From positions 1-49,553 of IMG/VR virus record IMGVR_UViG_3300042309_001350: 49,553 nucleotides of DNA, one strand, 5' to 3'. The DNA is from a virus. Positions 7,019-14,569 of this stretch are shown here, piece after piece; the first letter of the stretch is position 1; the number at the start of each line of letters is the position of its first letter. Under the pieces are notes generated by a model. It saw only the letters and a program-made list of their open reading frames with translations. It was not told where the DNA came from and did no database searches. The position numbers and the translations under genes were made by a program.

Positions 7019-7028
7019 CGTTCGAACA
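7019..7028. promoter_or_regulatory. GTTCGAAC operator-like palindrome, left of attP
   Basis: CGTTCGAACA is one of four perfect GTTCGAAC palindromes noted (also 7121, 17273 and 17549). It lies 36 bp left of the attP core. Confidence 0.4.
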
Positions 7029-7063
7029 AAAACAAAACACGTTGCCACCTGCAGTTATCTCTG

Positions 7064-7106
7064 TGCGCCGTCAGGGTTTCGAACCCCGGACCCGCTGATT
7101 AAGAGT
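7064..7106 (-). other. attP: attP core: 3' half of a tRNA-Lys(CUU) gene
   Basis: Read on the minus strand, this 43 bp gives an anticodon loop CTCTTAA (anticodon CTT), the 3' anticodon stem, a variable loop, a T-arm with GGTTCGAA and an acceptor strand ACGGCGC. There is no matching 5' half, so it is not a gene but the part shared with the bacterial attB. Crossing over here would restore the host tRNA-Lys. The integrase starts 148 bp to the right. Confidence 0.85.
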
Positions 7107-7120
7107 TCTCGGTACCGTCT

Positions 7121-7130
7121 TGTTCGAACA
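7121..7130. promoter_or_regulatory. GTTCGAAC operator-like palindrome, right of attP
   Basis: TGTTCGAACA, a perfect 10-bp palindrome 14 bp right of the attP core. The identical 10-mer is at 17549-17558 in the early control region. Confidence 0.45.
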
Positions 7131-7177
7131 GCCTTGTTCCTGTAAAATTGCTGGTAGAGGCGTGAATAGGATAGGCT

Positions 7178-7206
7178 TTGCATACGTACTGTGTACATGC
7201 TGTAGT
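7178..7206 (+). promoter_or_regulatory. Putative integrase promoter
   Basis: TTGCAT (7178-7183), a 17-bp spacer and TGTAGT (7201-7206) lie about 50 bp before the integrase ATG. The -35 and spacing are good and the -10 is moderate. Confidence 0.45.
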
Positions 7207-7222
7207 TAGTAAGTTAGTTTGT
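7204..7222 (+). repeat. Putative integrase arm-type sites, right of core
   Basis: AGTTAGT at 7204-7210 and 7212-7218 and TTAGTTTGT at 7214-7222 repeat the motifs seen at 6989-7009. They overlap the -10 region of the likely int promoter, so integrase could regulate its own gene. Confidence 0.4.
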
Positions 7223-7254
7223 AGTCGCGCCCGGTACGTACCCGGAGGGGAGAC

Positions 7255-8505
7255 ATGACGGAAAAGGCCAAGAAACGACGACGTGCCCGCGGCGAGGGCT
7301 CCATCGTCCAACGTGCAGATGGGACCTGGGCGGGCGTTATCGACATCCCCAGCACCGACGGCCGCCGGAAACAGAAGTGGGTCTACTCCAAGGACTACCG
7401 GACCTGCGTCGCCAAGCTGAACAAGTTGAAGGCCGACGTCGCCTCCGGAATCGTGCTCAACGACACGACCACGCTCGGCGCCTGGCTAGATCATTGGCTC
7501 AACGTCGTGCACAGGGATCATGTCCGGCCGAAGACTTTCCGGGACTATCAATCCGTGGTCGAACAGATCACCGCGATCATCGGAAAACGAAGGCTCGGAA
7601 CCTTAACTCCGGAGGACGTGCGCAAGATGCACACAGCCCTCGGGATAGGTCGCAGACGTACGGTGAAGGCCCACGCGGTGCTGCAGCGTGCGCTCGGTGA
7701 CGCGGTGTCGGAAGGGCTGATTGTTCGCAACGTCGCGGCGGCAACGAGGAAGCCTCCGGTCGTAACTTCGGGGCGCGCCGCGTTCGACGAGGCGACGGCG
7801 AAAACTATCATCGGATTCTCTGCGACCAATCGCCCCGCCGCAGAGGCGACGCGTTGGGCGATGGCATTTCTGAGTGGACTCAGGCAAGGTGAAGTGATCG
7901 GTCTTGAATGGGATCGGGTAGACCTGGACGGCGACGTTATCGACGTCTCGTGGCAACTCCAGAGTCTCCGCAAGGACCACGGATGCGGCACCAAGCTGGC
8001 CGACGGAAAGTTCCCCTGTGGGCGAATCAAGGCGGCGTATTGCCCCGATTCCGTCCTGGCTGTTCCCCCGGATTATGAAATCCGAGAGGTCTACAAGTCG
8101 CTCTATCTCACCCGACCAAAAACCTCCGCCGGGCAGCGGTTCGTGCCGTTGATAGAGCCCCTGGCCGACGCGCTACGGGCGATCAAAGCGGATGGGCCGC
8201 GCAATCCCTACGGCCTGGTTTTCTGCCATGCCGACGGTCGCCCGATATCCCCTCGGGATGACCACGACGCGTGGGTCGCGCTAATGGTCGACGCCGGGGT
8301 CACCAAGCCGGGCGAGCCGACACCGGCGCTCCATTCTGCGCGGCACACCACGGCGACGTTGCTACGCGCGGCGGGGGTCGATGAACAGACGCGAATGGCC
8401 ATCCTTGGTCACGTCAGCGTGGAAGCGCAACGGACGTACGCGCACGACAATATCGAACTGAAACGCAAAGCTATGGACGCGCTCGCGGGATTGGCGCTGG
8501 GTTAG
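7255..8505 (+). CDS. int: Tyrosine integrase
   Basis: A 416-residue protein with GGAGGGGAGAC before ATG. The N-terminal 65 residues (basic KKRRRARGEGSI, then beta-strand pattern) look like an AP2-type arm-binding domain; a core-binding SAM-like domain covers about 70-165. Catalytic residues: R210 in LSGLRQGE, K289, H360-x-x-R363 in HSARHT, H386 in LGHVS and the nucleophile Y395 in RTYAH. Cys244, Cys255 and Cys263 form a small Cys-containing insert, as in other actinophage integrases. It should integrate the phage at tRNA-Lys via the adjacent attP. It is complete. Confidence 0.97.
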   Translation: MTEKAKKRRRARGEGSIVQRADGTWAGVIDIPSTDGRRKQKWVYSKDYRTCVAKLNKLKADVASGIVLNDTTTLGAWLDHWLNVVHRDHVRPKTFRDYQSVVEQITAIIGKRRLGTLTPEDVRKMHTALGIGRRRTVKAHAVLQRALGDAVSEGLIVRNVAAATRKPPVVTSGRAAFDEATAKTIIGFSATNRPAAEATRWAMAFLSGLRQGEVIGLEWDRVDLDGDVIDVSWQLQSLRKDHGCGTKLADGKFPCGRIKAAYCPDSVLAVPPDYEIREVYKSLYLTRPKTSAGQRFVPLIEPLADALRAIKADGPRNPYGLVFCHADGRPISPRDDHDAWVALMVDAGVTKPGEPTPALHSARHTTATLLRAAGVDEQTRMAILGHVSVEAQRTYAHDNIELKRKAMDALAGLALG

Positions 8506-8508
8506 ATC

Positions 8509-8916
8509 ATGGAATCGACGGCGAAACTTCTGGCGGCGGCGTGGGCGGCGGTGGCGCGCTCAGAGGCGGTCAACTGCTACCCGCTGCTACGCGACGCGAC
8601 GTGGAGCATGGAAGACGGCGGTGAGGATTACGGCGCGGGGCTGGCCACTGAGCGATTCCGCGCCGTGATCGGGCTGGCCGTGCTGGACATTCTGGGTGAG
8701 CATCTCCCGCGGCCCGTCGCTGCGGCGGCGTGGCGTGACGTGGTGCGGACCTGCAACTCCGCGTACGGGATGTTGGCGTGGAGGTTGGCGAAGTCGGCGG
8801 TGATGGGGCTGTCTGCCGAAGAAGTTGTAGCCGCCGCCGAGACGGCAGTGGTGGAGGCGATCCCTTTTCTCGAATCGCGTTTTGGGGACGATTTGGCACG
8901 GGCGGCGCGGGTCTAG
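8509..8916 (+). CDS. Unknown helical protein downstream of integrase
   Basis: A 135-residue protein starting 3 bases after the integrase stop, so it should be co-transcribed with int. Ala-rich and mostly predicted helical by composition, with Cys23 and Cys82. No HTH or other motif is recognised. It converges on the leftward operon, its last 4 bases overlapping the end of the 8913 gene. Position beside int makes a lysogeny-related role possible, but nothing in the sequence shows it. Confidence 0.6.
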   Translation: MESTAKLLAAAWAAVARSEAVNCYPLLRDATWSMEDGGEDYGAGLATERFRAVIGLAVLDILGEHLPRPVAAAAWRDVVRTCNSAYGMLAWRLAKSAVMGLSAEEVVAAAETAVVEAIPFLESRFGDDLARAARV

Positions 8917-9185
8917 CTCCGGGCTAGGACCACCGCGGGGTGCGGATCACCGACCAGCTCCGGCCGGGGTCGGCCCGGTGTAACTTGCCAGTCGCCGTCG
9001 GTGACCAGCGCTGAGGCGACGATCGGACGCATGTACCGGCCGTAGTGCCGGGGTAGCCCCCGCAGCTCCTGGACTTCGATGACGGCGCACCCGGCGGGGT
9101 CAAAACCACCCTCGTAGCCGTCGACGAGAACAAGTGCGTCCGGGGGCAGCTCGGACAGCAGCGCGATCAATTCGGAGACGGTCAT
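8913..9185 (-). CDS. Small conserved-looking protein, last gene of the leftward operon
   Basis: A 90-residue protein with ATG overlapping the upstream TGA (ATGA). It begins MTVSELIALLSELPPDALVLVDGYEGGFD, the opening of small orphan proteins common in phages and plasmids (a helix, then a beta-strand with ADV/DG). Function is unknown. It ends the leftward operon and meets the int transcript tail to tail. Confidence 0.65.
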   Translation of the reverse strand: MTVSELIALLSELPPDALVLVDGYEGGFDPAGCAVIEVQELRGLPRHYGRYMRPIVASALVTDGDWQVTPGRPRPELVGDPHPAVVLARS

Positions 9186-9415
9186 GGCATCAGGCTCTCA
9201 CCGTCAGGCATTTCCCCCGGCGGTGGTTCGATCCACCGGCCCGCGCCGATGCCGGGCGGTCTGAAAAAAGCGGGGTCACCGGCGTAGGCAAACCGCAATG
9301 GCGTGCCGCCGTCGGCGCGGTAGAGCTCGACCACATATGCGTAGCCGCTGTAAACCCCCGGCGATTCACTCATTATTTCGGCGGCGAAGGCGGCGATGGC
9401 GTCGTGCATTTCCAT
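9182..9415 (-). CDS. Small unknown protein
   Basis: 77 residues from the chosen ATG at 9415 (MEMHDAIAAFAAEIM). A longer open frame extends to 9646, but that extension runs antisense over the HTH gene and has atypical composition. The second ATG at 9409 has a GGTGG at a better distance. The middle, GYAYVVELYRADGGTP, suggests a beta-sheet fold; the end is Pro-rich. Its stop overlaps the next start by 4 bp. Function is not known. Confidence 0.5.
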   Translation of the reverse strand: MEMHDAIAAFAAEIMSESPGVYSGYAYVVELYRADGGTPLRFAYAGDPAFFRPPGIGAGRWIEPPPGEMPDGESLMP

Positions 9416-9485
9416 GCCACCATCATGCCGTCCATCACCGACAATCCGCGTCGGCCCCAAAGGTGGCCGCCGAACACGTTCGCCG

Positions 9486-9674
9486 TCACAACCGAACTTC
9501 GGCGGAAGTCGGCAAGGACTGGATGTACTCGTCGAGATCGGTGACCGCGTACTTATATGTTCTGCCATCGGCGACCGCCAGCAGCTTGCCCGCGCGGCGA
9601 AGCTCATCCACCCGTCGCGGGCTCGTGGCCAAATACTCGGCCGCACCGAACTTGTCTTTCAAACCGCCGCTCAT
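9486..9674 (-). CDS. Small HTH protein, excisionase-like
   Basis: 62 residues, ATG overlapping the upstream stop (ATGA). The sequence FGAAEYLATSPRRVDELRRA followed by a short strand and YAVTDLDEYI is the pattern of MerR/excisionase-type winged helix proteins (HTH_17 family). A protein of this kind could act as the recombination directionality factor for the integrase or as a small regulator of the early region. Distance from int (about 1 kb) and opposite orientation fit expression in the lytic state. Confidence 0.7.
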   Translation of the reverse strand: MSGGLKDKFGAAEYLATSPRRVDELRRAGKLLAVADGRTYKYAVTDLDEYIQSLPTSAEVRL

Positions 9675-10549
9675 GCGAGTACCTCCTGTTGGGTCCTACG
9701 GGGGCGGCGACGCGAACGATGCGTGCCGCTGTGTTTCGGCGACTCGTCGTCGCCGTAGTTCATGGCGTCCAGGGCATCGCTGAACGCGTAGAGAGCCACG
9801 GCTCCCGGCTCACGTCGGAGATTCCTCCGACCGTCCGTGTGTAGATACATCCGTGGGTTGACCTTGCCCATGCGCGCGTAGAGCGACGACTGGGCGACGT
9901 CGTAACCGAGCAGCCGTAGTAGCCGCAGGAGGTTCATCACCGTCTGGGGCTCATCGTCGACGCGACTCAGAAGCCGTTCCCGGATCGCCTCGACGTCGTG
10001 TAGGGCATGGCACCGGCCGCACTCGACGTACCGGGCGTCGCTCTCTGCCCGCAGCTCGAACCCGCACTTGTCCCCGCTGTCCAGCACGGCGTCGCAGGGT
10101 CCGAGATAGACGTCTGGCGGACGGTTGATAACGCGCAGGGCCGCTGCGTTAAACCGCAGCGTGTCGGCCAGCATGGTGGGTGCGATGTCCAGCGCCATCA
10201 CACGGGTGATGTTGTGCGCCAGGAACTGGCAGGTAATGGTCGGCAGCAGGAACTCGCGACTCCCGGAGACCGCCTCCACCCATCGGGCGGTGGACACGGC
10301 GATGTCCCGGAGAAGGTCGGAGGATCGCACATCCAAGGGCATCGGCGCCGGTCCTCGAGAGCGTCGCTCCTTGCCGCTCTGCAGACGGGCCTGCCCGTAC
10401 GCCGCCTCCGAGAGTCTGGCGATGAACCAGGACAGCCCCGGCTGGTCCCCGTTACCGATCAGCGCGTGCCGAAGCTTTTTTGCGCAACTCCAGCACAAAA
10501 CCTCGCTCGCGTGCGCGCCGCAGCTTCCGCACTTTCGGGCTTCGCTCAT
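9671..10549 (-). CDS. Protein with two zinc-ribbon-like Cys clusters, probable DNA-binding
   Basis: 292 residues from ATG 10549, which has GGAGGAGGG upstream and overlaps the previous stop; the longer frame to 10624 has no such site. Cys7, Cys10, Cys19 and Cys22 form one zinc cluster, and four more Cys lie in the middle (CDAVLDSGDKCGFEL and YVECGRCH). The C-terminal part (QSSLYARMGKVNP) may form a helix-turn-helix, followed by a basic RSRRRPRR end. It lies between a resolvase-like nuclease and an excisionase-like protein. It is probably a nucleic-acid-binding regulator; the precise role is unknown. Confidence 0.65.
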   Translation of the reverse strand: MSEARKCGSCGAHASEVLCWSCAKKLRHALIGNGDQPGLSWFIARLSEAAYGQARLQSGKERRSRGPAPMPLDVRSSDLLRDIAVSTARWVEAVSGSREFLLPTITCQFLAHNITRVMALDIAPTMLADTLRFNAAALRVINRPPDVYLGPCDAVLDSGDKCGFELRAESDARYVECGRCHALHDVEAIRERLLSRVDDEPQTVMNLLRLLRLLGYDVAQSSLYARMGKVNPRMYLHTDGRRNLRREPGAVALYAFSDALDAMNYGDDESPKHSGTHRSRRRPRRTQQEVLA

Positions 10550-10929
10550 TTGCCCTCCTCCATCCAATGGCTCCGGTCTCCCGTAATCAGTGCGGCGAGA
10601 TCGGCGAGTGTCATCACGACCCATTGCTGAGCCGGGTCGGAGACACCGCGACGCTTTGCCACCACGACGCCCGCTAACGCCTTGTCATGCACGGCTTCCT
10701 GCTGGGCCTCCCGAACCCACTGAGGCAGGCTGAGGGTGGCGCAGTCCTTCGTCTCCACCACAACCCGTTGTCCGTGCGCCCTGACGCCGCCGATGTCTCC
10801 GGTGTCCCTGCTGCCGGTCTTCACCTTGCGGTCGATGTATTCGCATTCCAGAGCGTCACGCAGATAGTCGGCGACCACCCGTTCGAACCTCGCGCCCGCG
10901 GCCTTGGCGGACGTCCTCGACCGCGCCAT
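10546..10929 (-). CDS. PD-(D/E)XK nuclease, Holliday-junction-resolvase-like
   Basis: A 127-residue protein: an N-terminal helix with E16, then GSRDTGDIGG (D42, D45) and VVVETKD (E59-x-K61), the D...ExK active site, then a Gln/Glu helix and AGVVVAKRRG strand. This layout is that of small RecU/Hjc-like or RusA-substitute nucleases encoded with phage primases. It should cut branched DNA during replication or packaging. It overlaps both neighbours by 4 bp. Confidence 0.75.
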   Translation of the reverse strand: MARSRTSAKAAGARFERVVADYLRDALECEYIDRKVKTGSRDTGDIGGVRAHGQRVVVETKDCATLSLPQWVREAQQEAVHDKALAGVVVAKRRGVSDPAQQWVVMTLADLAALITGDRSHWMEEGK

Positions 10930-13526
10930 CAGATGACCCTCCCGTCCATCAGGAAGTTGGGCACCGCGTCGGGCTGGATGTTCAGGCCGGTGCGGAACCG
11001 TGTGCCGCCATGACCCTTAGCCGTGCCGATGTTGAAACGTGCGGTGAGTTCGCGACCGACCTGCCGCATGGGCATCTCGTCCTCGTTGTTCTCCCGGCAC
11101 CACTTGGTGTAGACGTGAGCCAGCGCGCTGTTGGCGACCTTCTCGCTGTCCGGCTGTCCGACCACCAGGCACTCTTCGACAAACCTCCCCATGTGGTCTT
11201 CTTGGCGGGCGTACTCCTCGGTGGCGTCCTCGACGCTCTTCGGGGTAGCCACTCCGAACTTCAGGACATCCATCGCGCCCTCGACGATCCAGGCCATGAT
11301 GGCGTCGCCCTCTTGCTGCACCAGAACCTTGGACAGCTTGGCGACCCGCTTGTGATGCGGCACGGTGTAGCCGAAGTGGATCAGCCGAAGACGACGCCAG
11401 AACGACGGTCCGCCCGCTTCCACCGAGGGCTGGTAGTTACCCATCAGCCACAGCGTGTGTGAGGGCTCGAAATCGAAGCCGTCCTGGTACATGAAGCGAC
11501 CCGTGAGGGTGTCGCCACCGGTGAGGACCTTGACCTTGCCCTCGTCAAACTTGCTGCCCTGATTGACCTCCGACGCGACCACCAGACGGGCGCCCCGCAA
11601 CCGGGCAATTTCCGTCTCGTGCTTCTCACCACGGCCCGCCATCAGGAAGTTGATCGGGGCGATGATGGCGTAGGTGCCGAGAACTTTCTGGATCGTCTCC
11701 AGGAACTGCGTCTTGCCGTTCTTGCCGACGCCGTACAGGAAGGGGAGAATCTCCTCCCGGACTTCCCCTAGCGCCGTCAGCCCGCACAGCCGCTGGATGT
11801 AGCTGATCATCACCGGATCGCCACCGAACGTGTCGTTCAGGAAGTCGTTCCACAGCGGCCGCGGTGCGAGGGGGTCGTACCCCACACCACAGGACCGGGT
11901 GTGAAATCCGCTCGCGGTCGGAGGAAGCAAAGTCCCCGTCTGCAGATCGACGACACCGGACTTGGTGTTGATCAGGTAGGGGTCCGAGTCCAGTTCGGCG
12001 ACGTCGATCTGCATGTGCTGATGGCGCCGGGCCAGGCCCGAGATCGCCGACAACTTCGCCGCCGACAAGTTCTTGAACTTGAACTTGACCTTCTGAACCG
12101 AGTCCGCGTTGATCGCCTCGACGGTCTCTCGCGCCGCCTGATAGGAGGCCGAGTCGTCCGCCTGCGGGGCCCACAGATGGCCCGTCCAGCGCAGCCACTT
12201 CGCCATGTCGGGGCAGTACCGCAGATGATCGCGGTGCCGGAGGACGAGAAGGTCCGCGGCTCCGGTGTCGGTCATCGACGGGTTGAACTGCTCATCCTCA
12301 TCGTCATCGGCGGCGCCGGAGATGGTGGTGGATGTTCCGATCAGTCCGGAGAAGTCGTCCTCGTCCTCATCGTCGACTTGACCGGCCGACTGCACAGGGA
12401 CACTGTGCGGCTGCACAGGGGCACTGTCCGCCCGCGGCTGCAGGGTCATCGGTACGCCCTCGGCCATCTCCGAGAGATGGAGGTGGTCGCCCAGCTCCTT
12501 ACGGAGGTGTCCGTCGCTCATCGCCGAGACCTTGGCGATGGCGAAGGCCAACGCGTCGGGCACCTCGTTCGGCGGCACGGTGCGCACCTCACCGCTGATT
12601 CCGTCCGCACACATCTGGCGGAACCGGGAATCCAGGATGTCGTATCCGCGGCGATAGTCCTCCTCGGTCAGACATCCCCGGCGGTGCATGCCGACCAGGC
12701 GGACCATCTGGCCGACCAACCACGGGTGGCGGCCGGTAGTGGGGACGTCCCCCGCCCAGCCCTCCAGCGTCTTGATGACGTAGCCGCAACGCTCCGTGGC
12801 GAATGCCCACTCGTCGGGTACGGACACGACCGGGGCCGTGGTGCCGCTGAGACGCGACAACATGTCACCCTCGGCCTCCGGGATTCCGAACTCGTCGAGA
12901 CGCTGCTCGAGCTCGTCAATCGACATGGGGGCGCCGGGTGCCTGCTCACCGACGACCTCGATCGGTTCGCCGTAGCGGTGGTTGAAGCTGCCCGGCACCC
13001 GCAGGACGCGGGGCAAATCGAAGACCGAGTCGACCTTGCACCCATGACTGGAGGCCACGCGACGGACCAACTCCCCGAAGCGATGCAGAGCCGCCGCGGC
13101 ACGCTGCCGAGAGTCCGCGTCGGTGATCAGGAAGTCCTCGATCGGCCAGAGAGGTTGAAGGCCCCCGCCAGAGCGGACGATCACCGACGGCTGGACTCCC
13201 ACCGCCGAGGAGACATCGGCCATAACTTTTCGGGCCGTCTGCGGGCTGCCGCAACCCCCGGATTTAAAATCCAAGTCGATCCAGATTGCGGCCATTCGGG
13301 TGATGTCCTCGTAGCTGCCGCGTCCGGACATCATGCGCTGCACGGGGTTTACGCCGTAATAGACGTTCGCCGACGTTCCGAGAATGTCGACCAGGCCAGG
13401 CGCGTCGGCAACGGGGACAACGGCGCTCTTCCACACACCACCCGGAGGCAGGGTGTTGACCGAGACGAATTCCTCAGGGCCGTAGCCCAATACGTCGAAC
13501 AACAGGTCGTGGAGGTTGACGGTCAC
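10929..13526 (-). CDS. Primase-helicase fusion (AEP-type primase, D5-like SF3 helicase)
   Basis: 865 residues from GTG 13526, which has GGAGGT 6 bases upstream and overlaps the redoxin stop (GTGA); a longer frame to 13592 lacks this. The N-terminal part has AIWIDLDFK (D84, D86), SGGGLQPLWPI and PRVLRVPGSFNHR, typical of archaeo-eukaryotic primase/RepB-like domains. An acidic linker (about 395-430) separates it from a D5-type helicase with Walker A GVGKNGKT near 598-605, Walker B RLVVASEVN, and a LWLMGNYQP sensor. It should prime and unwind DNA for phage replication and is the largest early gene. Confidence 0.9.
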   Translation of the reverse strand: MTVNLHDLLFDVLGYGPEEFVSVNTLPPGGVWKSAVVPVADAPGLVDILGTSANVYYGVNPVQRMMSGRGSYEDITRMAAIWIDLDFKSGGCGSPQTARKVMADVSSAVGVQPSVIVRSGGGLQPLWPIEDFLITDADSRQRAAAALHRFGELVRRVASSHGCKVDSVFDLPRVLRVPGSFNHRYGEPIEVVGEQAPGAPMSIDELEQRLDEFGIPEAEGDMLSRLSGTTAPVVSVPDEWAFATERCGYVIKTLEGWAGDVPTTGRHPWLVGQMVRLVGMHRRGCLTEEDYRRGYDILDSRFRQMCADGISGEVRTVPPNEVPDALAFAIAKVSAMSDGHLRKELGDHLHLSEMAEGVPMTLQPRADSAPVQPHSVPVQSAGQVDDEDEDDFSGLIGTSTTISGAADDDEDEQFNPSMTDTGAADLLVLRHRDHLRYCPDMAKWLRWTGHLWAPQADDSASYQAARETVEAINADSVQKVKFKFKNLSAAKLSAISGLARRHQHMQIDVAELDSDPYLINTKSGVVDLQTGTLLPPTASGFHTRSCGVGYDPLAPRPLWNDFLNDTFGGDPVMISYIQRLCGLTALGEVREEILPFLYGVGKNGKTQFLETIQKVLGTYAIIAPINFLMAGRGEKHETEIARLRGARLVVASEVNQGSKFDEGKVKVLTGGDTLTGRFMYQDGFDFEPSHTLWLMGNYQPSVEAGGPSFWRRLRLIHFGYTVPHHKRVAKLSKVLVQQEGDAIMAWIVEGAMDVLKFGVATPKSVEDATEEYARQEDHMGRFVEECLVVGQPDSEKVANSALAHVYTKWCRENNEDEMPMRQVGRELTARFNIGTAKGHGGTRFRTGLNIQPDAVPNFLMDGRVI

Positions 13527-13792
13527 TTGGCACCTCCGACCACAGGCTCGTTGGTGATGGACTCCAGGCGGGACGGGCTGTGCCCGGACCACCAGACCTC
13601 GGCGCCGTTGTCGCGGTGCAACTCGACGACGGGGGAGATGGTGTAGCCGCGCTGCTTGAGCTCGACGGCGGCTTTAGGGTCGTGGTCCAGACGGACCTCG
13701 GTGAACGGGATGTCGCGCTTGCGCAACCAATACTTGGTCGCTTGGCATGAGACGCACGACGGGCCGGTGGTGTAGACCTTGATGTCGGGCAT
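13523..13792 (-). CDS. NrdH/glutaredoxin-like redoxin
   Basis: 89 residues from ATG 13792, which has AAAGGAGG 10 bases upstream; ATG 13801 and 13813 are in frame but badly spaced. It begins MPDIKVYTTGPSCVSCQATK, a thioredoxin-fold strand leading to C-V-S-C (C13, C16), and contains GYTISPVVEL, the cis-Pro region. NrdH-like proteins donate electrons to ribonucleotide reductase. No reductase gene is present here, so it would serve the host enzyme and raise dNTP supply. Confidence 0.85.
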   Translation of the reverse strand: MPDIKVYTTGPSCVSCQATKYWLRKRDIPFTEVRLDHDPKAAVELKQRGYTISPVVELHRDNGAEVWWSGHSPSRLESITNEPVVGGAK

Positions 13793-13857
13793 AATCGACA
13801 TGCCTCCTTTCATTTCTTCTCTGGTGGTTTTGGTGGTGGAGATGAGGGGGGCCTCAG

Positions 13858-13908
13858 GCCCGGAGGACGGCGCGGCTTCGTTTGCCGCGTGCCGCGCCGC
13901 CTCCGGGC
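13858..13908 (-). terminator. Long GC hairpin between SSB-like gene and redoxin gene
   Basis: GCCCGGAGG-A-CGGCGCGGC pairs with GCCGCGCCG-CCTCCGGGC: 18 pairs with one bulge and a 14-base loop. It lies directly after the stop of the upstream gene (leftward). There is no U-run, so it may be an attenuator, RNA-stability element or imperfect terminator. Confidence 0.55.
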
Positions 13909-13915
13909 GCTTCGG

Positions 13916-14479
13916 CTAGCTCAGGGCGGCGAGTGCGGCCTGGGCCTCGGGGGTGGTAACCGTTCCGGTCAGGAACGGGTTACCGACGGTCACCGGGTTC
14001 GGTGCCGGTGCGGCGGTGACCGGGAAGGGATTGACCGGTCCCGCGGCTGCGGGGGCGGTGCCCAGAACCTCGGCCTGCCCGGAGGCGGGCGGGGCGTAGA
14101 CGGCGCTGTACTGCTTCGCACCCGAGATGCCCGGACGCGCCGGTTCGCCGTTGCCCACGTAGGTGACCGACAGGCTGCCGCCGGGGTCGAGCTGCGTGCG
14201 CCCGGCCCCCTTGACGGCGGCGGCGATGGCGGTGCGCATCTGCCCCTTGACGAAGACCCGCTGTTCGCCGGTCGGCGTCTTGAGGGTGATGACGAGCTGC
14301 ATTTTCGGCTTGCCGTCGGGCCACGCCAGCGGTGCGCCGGTACCGAACTCGCGCTGCTGCATGAGCTCGATGTCGCCGACGATGGTGCCCGTCACGGTGG
14401 TGTTGGGCACCGGGAACTTGGCCGCCGGTGCGCCGCCACCTCCGGTGAGGAAGGCAGCCGATGCGTTGATGTTCGACAT
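13916..14479 (-). CDS. Putative single-stranded DNA-binding protein
   Basis: 187 residues. An N-terminal part of about 115 residues with alternating hydrophobic strands (TTVTGTIVGDIELMQQ, KMQLVITLKT, QRVFVKGQMR, LSVTYVGNG) is compatible with an OB fold; the C-terminal third is Ala/Pro/Val-rich and low-complexity, as in many SSB tails. It sits between the RecB-like exonuclease and the primase, where actinophage SSB-like proteins occur. I cannot see a decisive motif, so the call is moderate. Confidence 0.55.
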   Translation of the reverse strand: MSNINASAAFLTGGGGAPAAKFPVPNTTVTGTIVGDIELMQQREFGTGAPLAWPDGKPKMQLVITLKTPTGEQRVFVKGQMRTAIAAAVKGAGRTQLDPGGSLSVTYVGNGEPARPGISGAKQYSAVYAPPASGQAEVLGTAPAAAGPVNPFPVTAAPAPNPVTVGNPFLTGTVTTPEAQAALAALS

Positions 14480-14569
14480 GGTGGTGTTACCTCTTGTTTC
14501 TCTTCGTTGTGTTTTCTTTGTTGGATGCGCCCTTGCTTCACCACCGGGGCACGCGGTGGGGTTTGTGGG

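Larger units (their letters stand above)
6785..7254. other. Intergenic attachment/control region between RHH gene and integrase
   Basis: About 470 bp with no convincing gene. In order it holds a rightward terminator, a G-rich stretch with an iron-box-like palindrome, arm-type repeats, the attP core, two GTTCGAAC palindromes flanking the core, and a promoter for the integrase. Each is listed separately. Confidence 0.7.

Noticed and set aside
7064-7140. A tRNA-Lys gene on the minus strand
   Set aside because: Only the 3' half from the anticodon loop onward matches; no D-arm or 5' acceptor strand follows. It is the attP core.
11901-13646. Long plus-strand frame opposite the primase gene (also 13889-15655 plus, 28311-29543 minus, 46340-48985 minus)
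   Set aside because: Antisense shadows caused by GC-rich third codon positions; composition and lack of motifs are unlike real proteins, and the sense frames carry clear domains.
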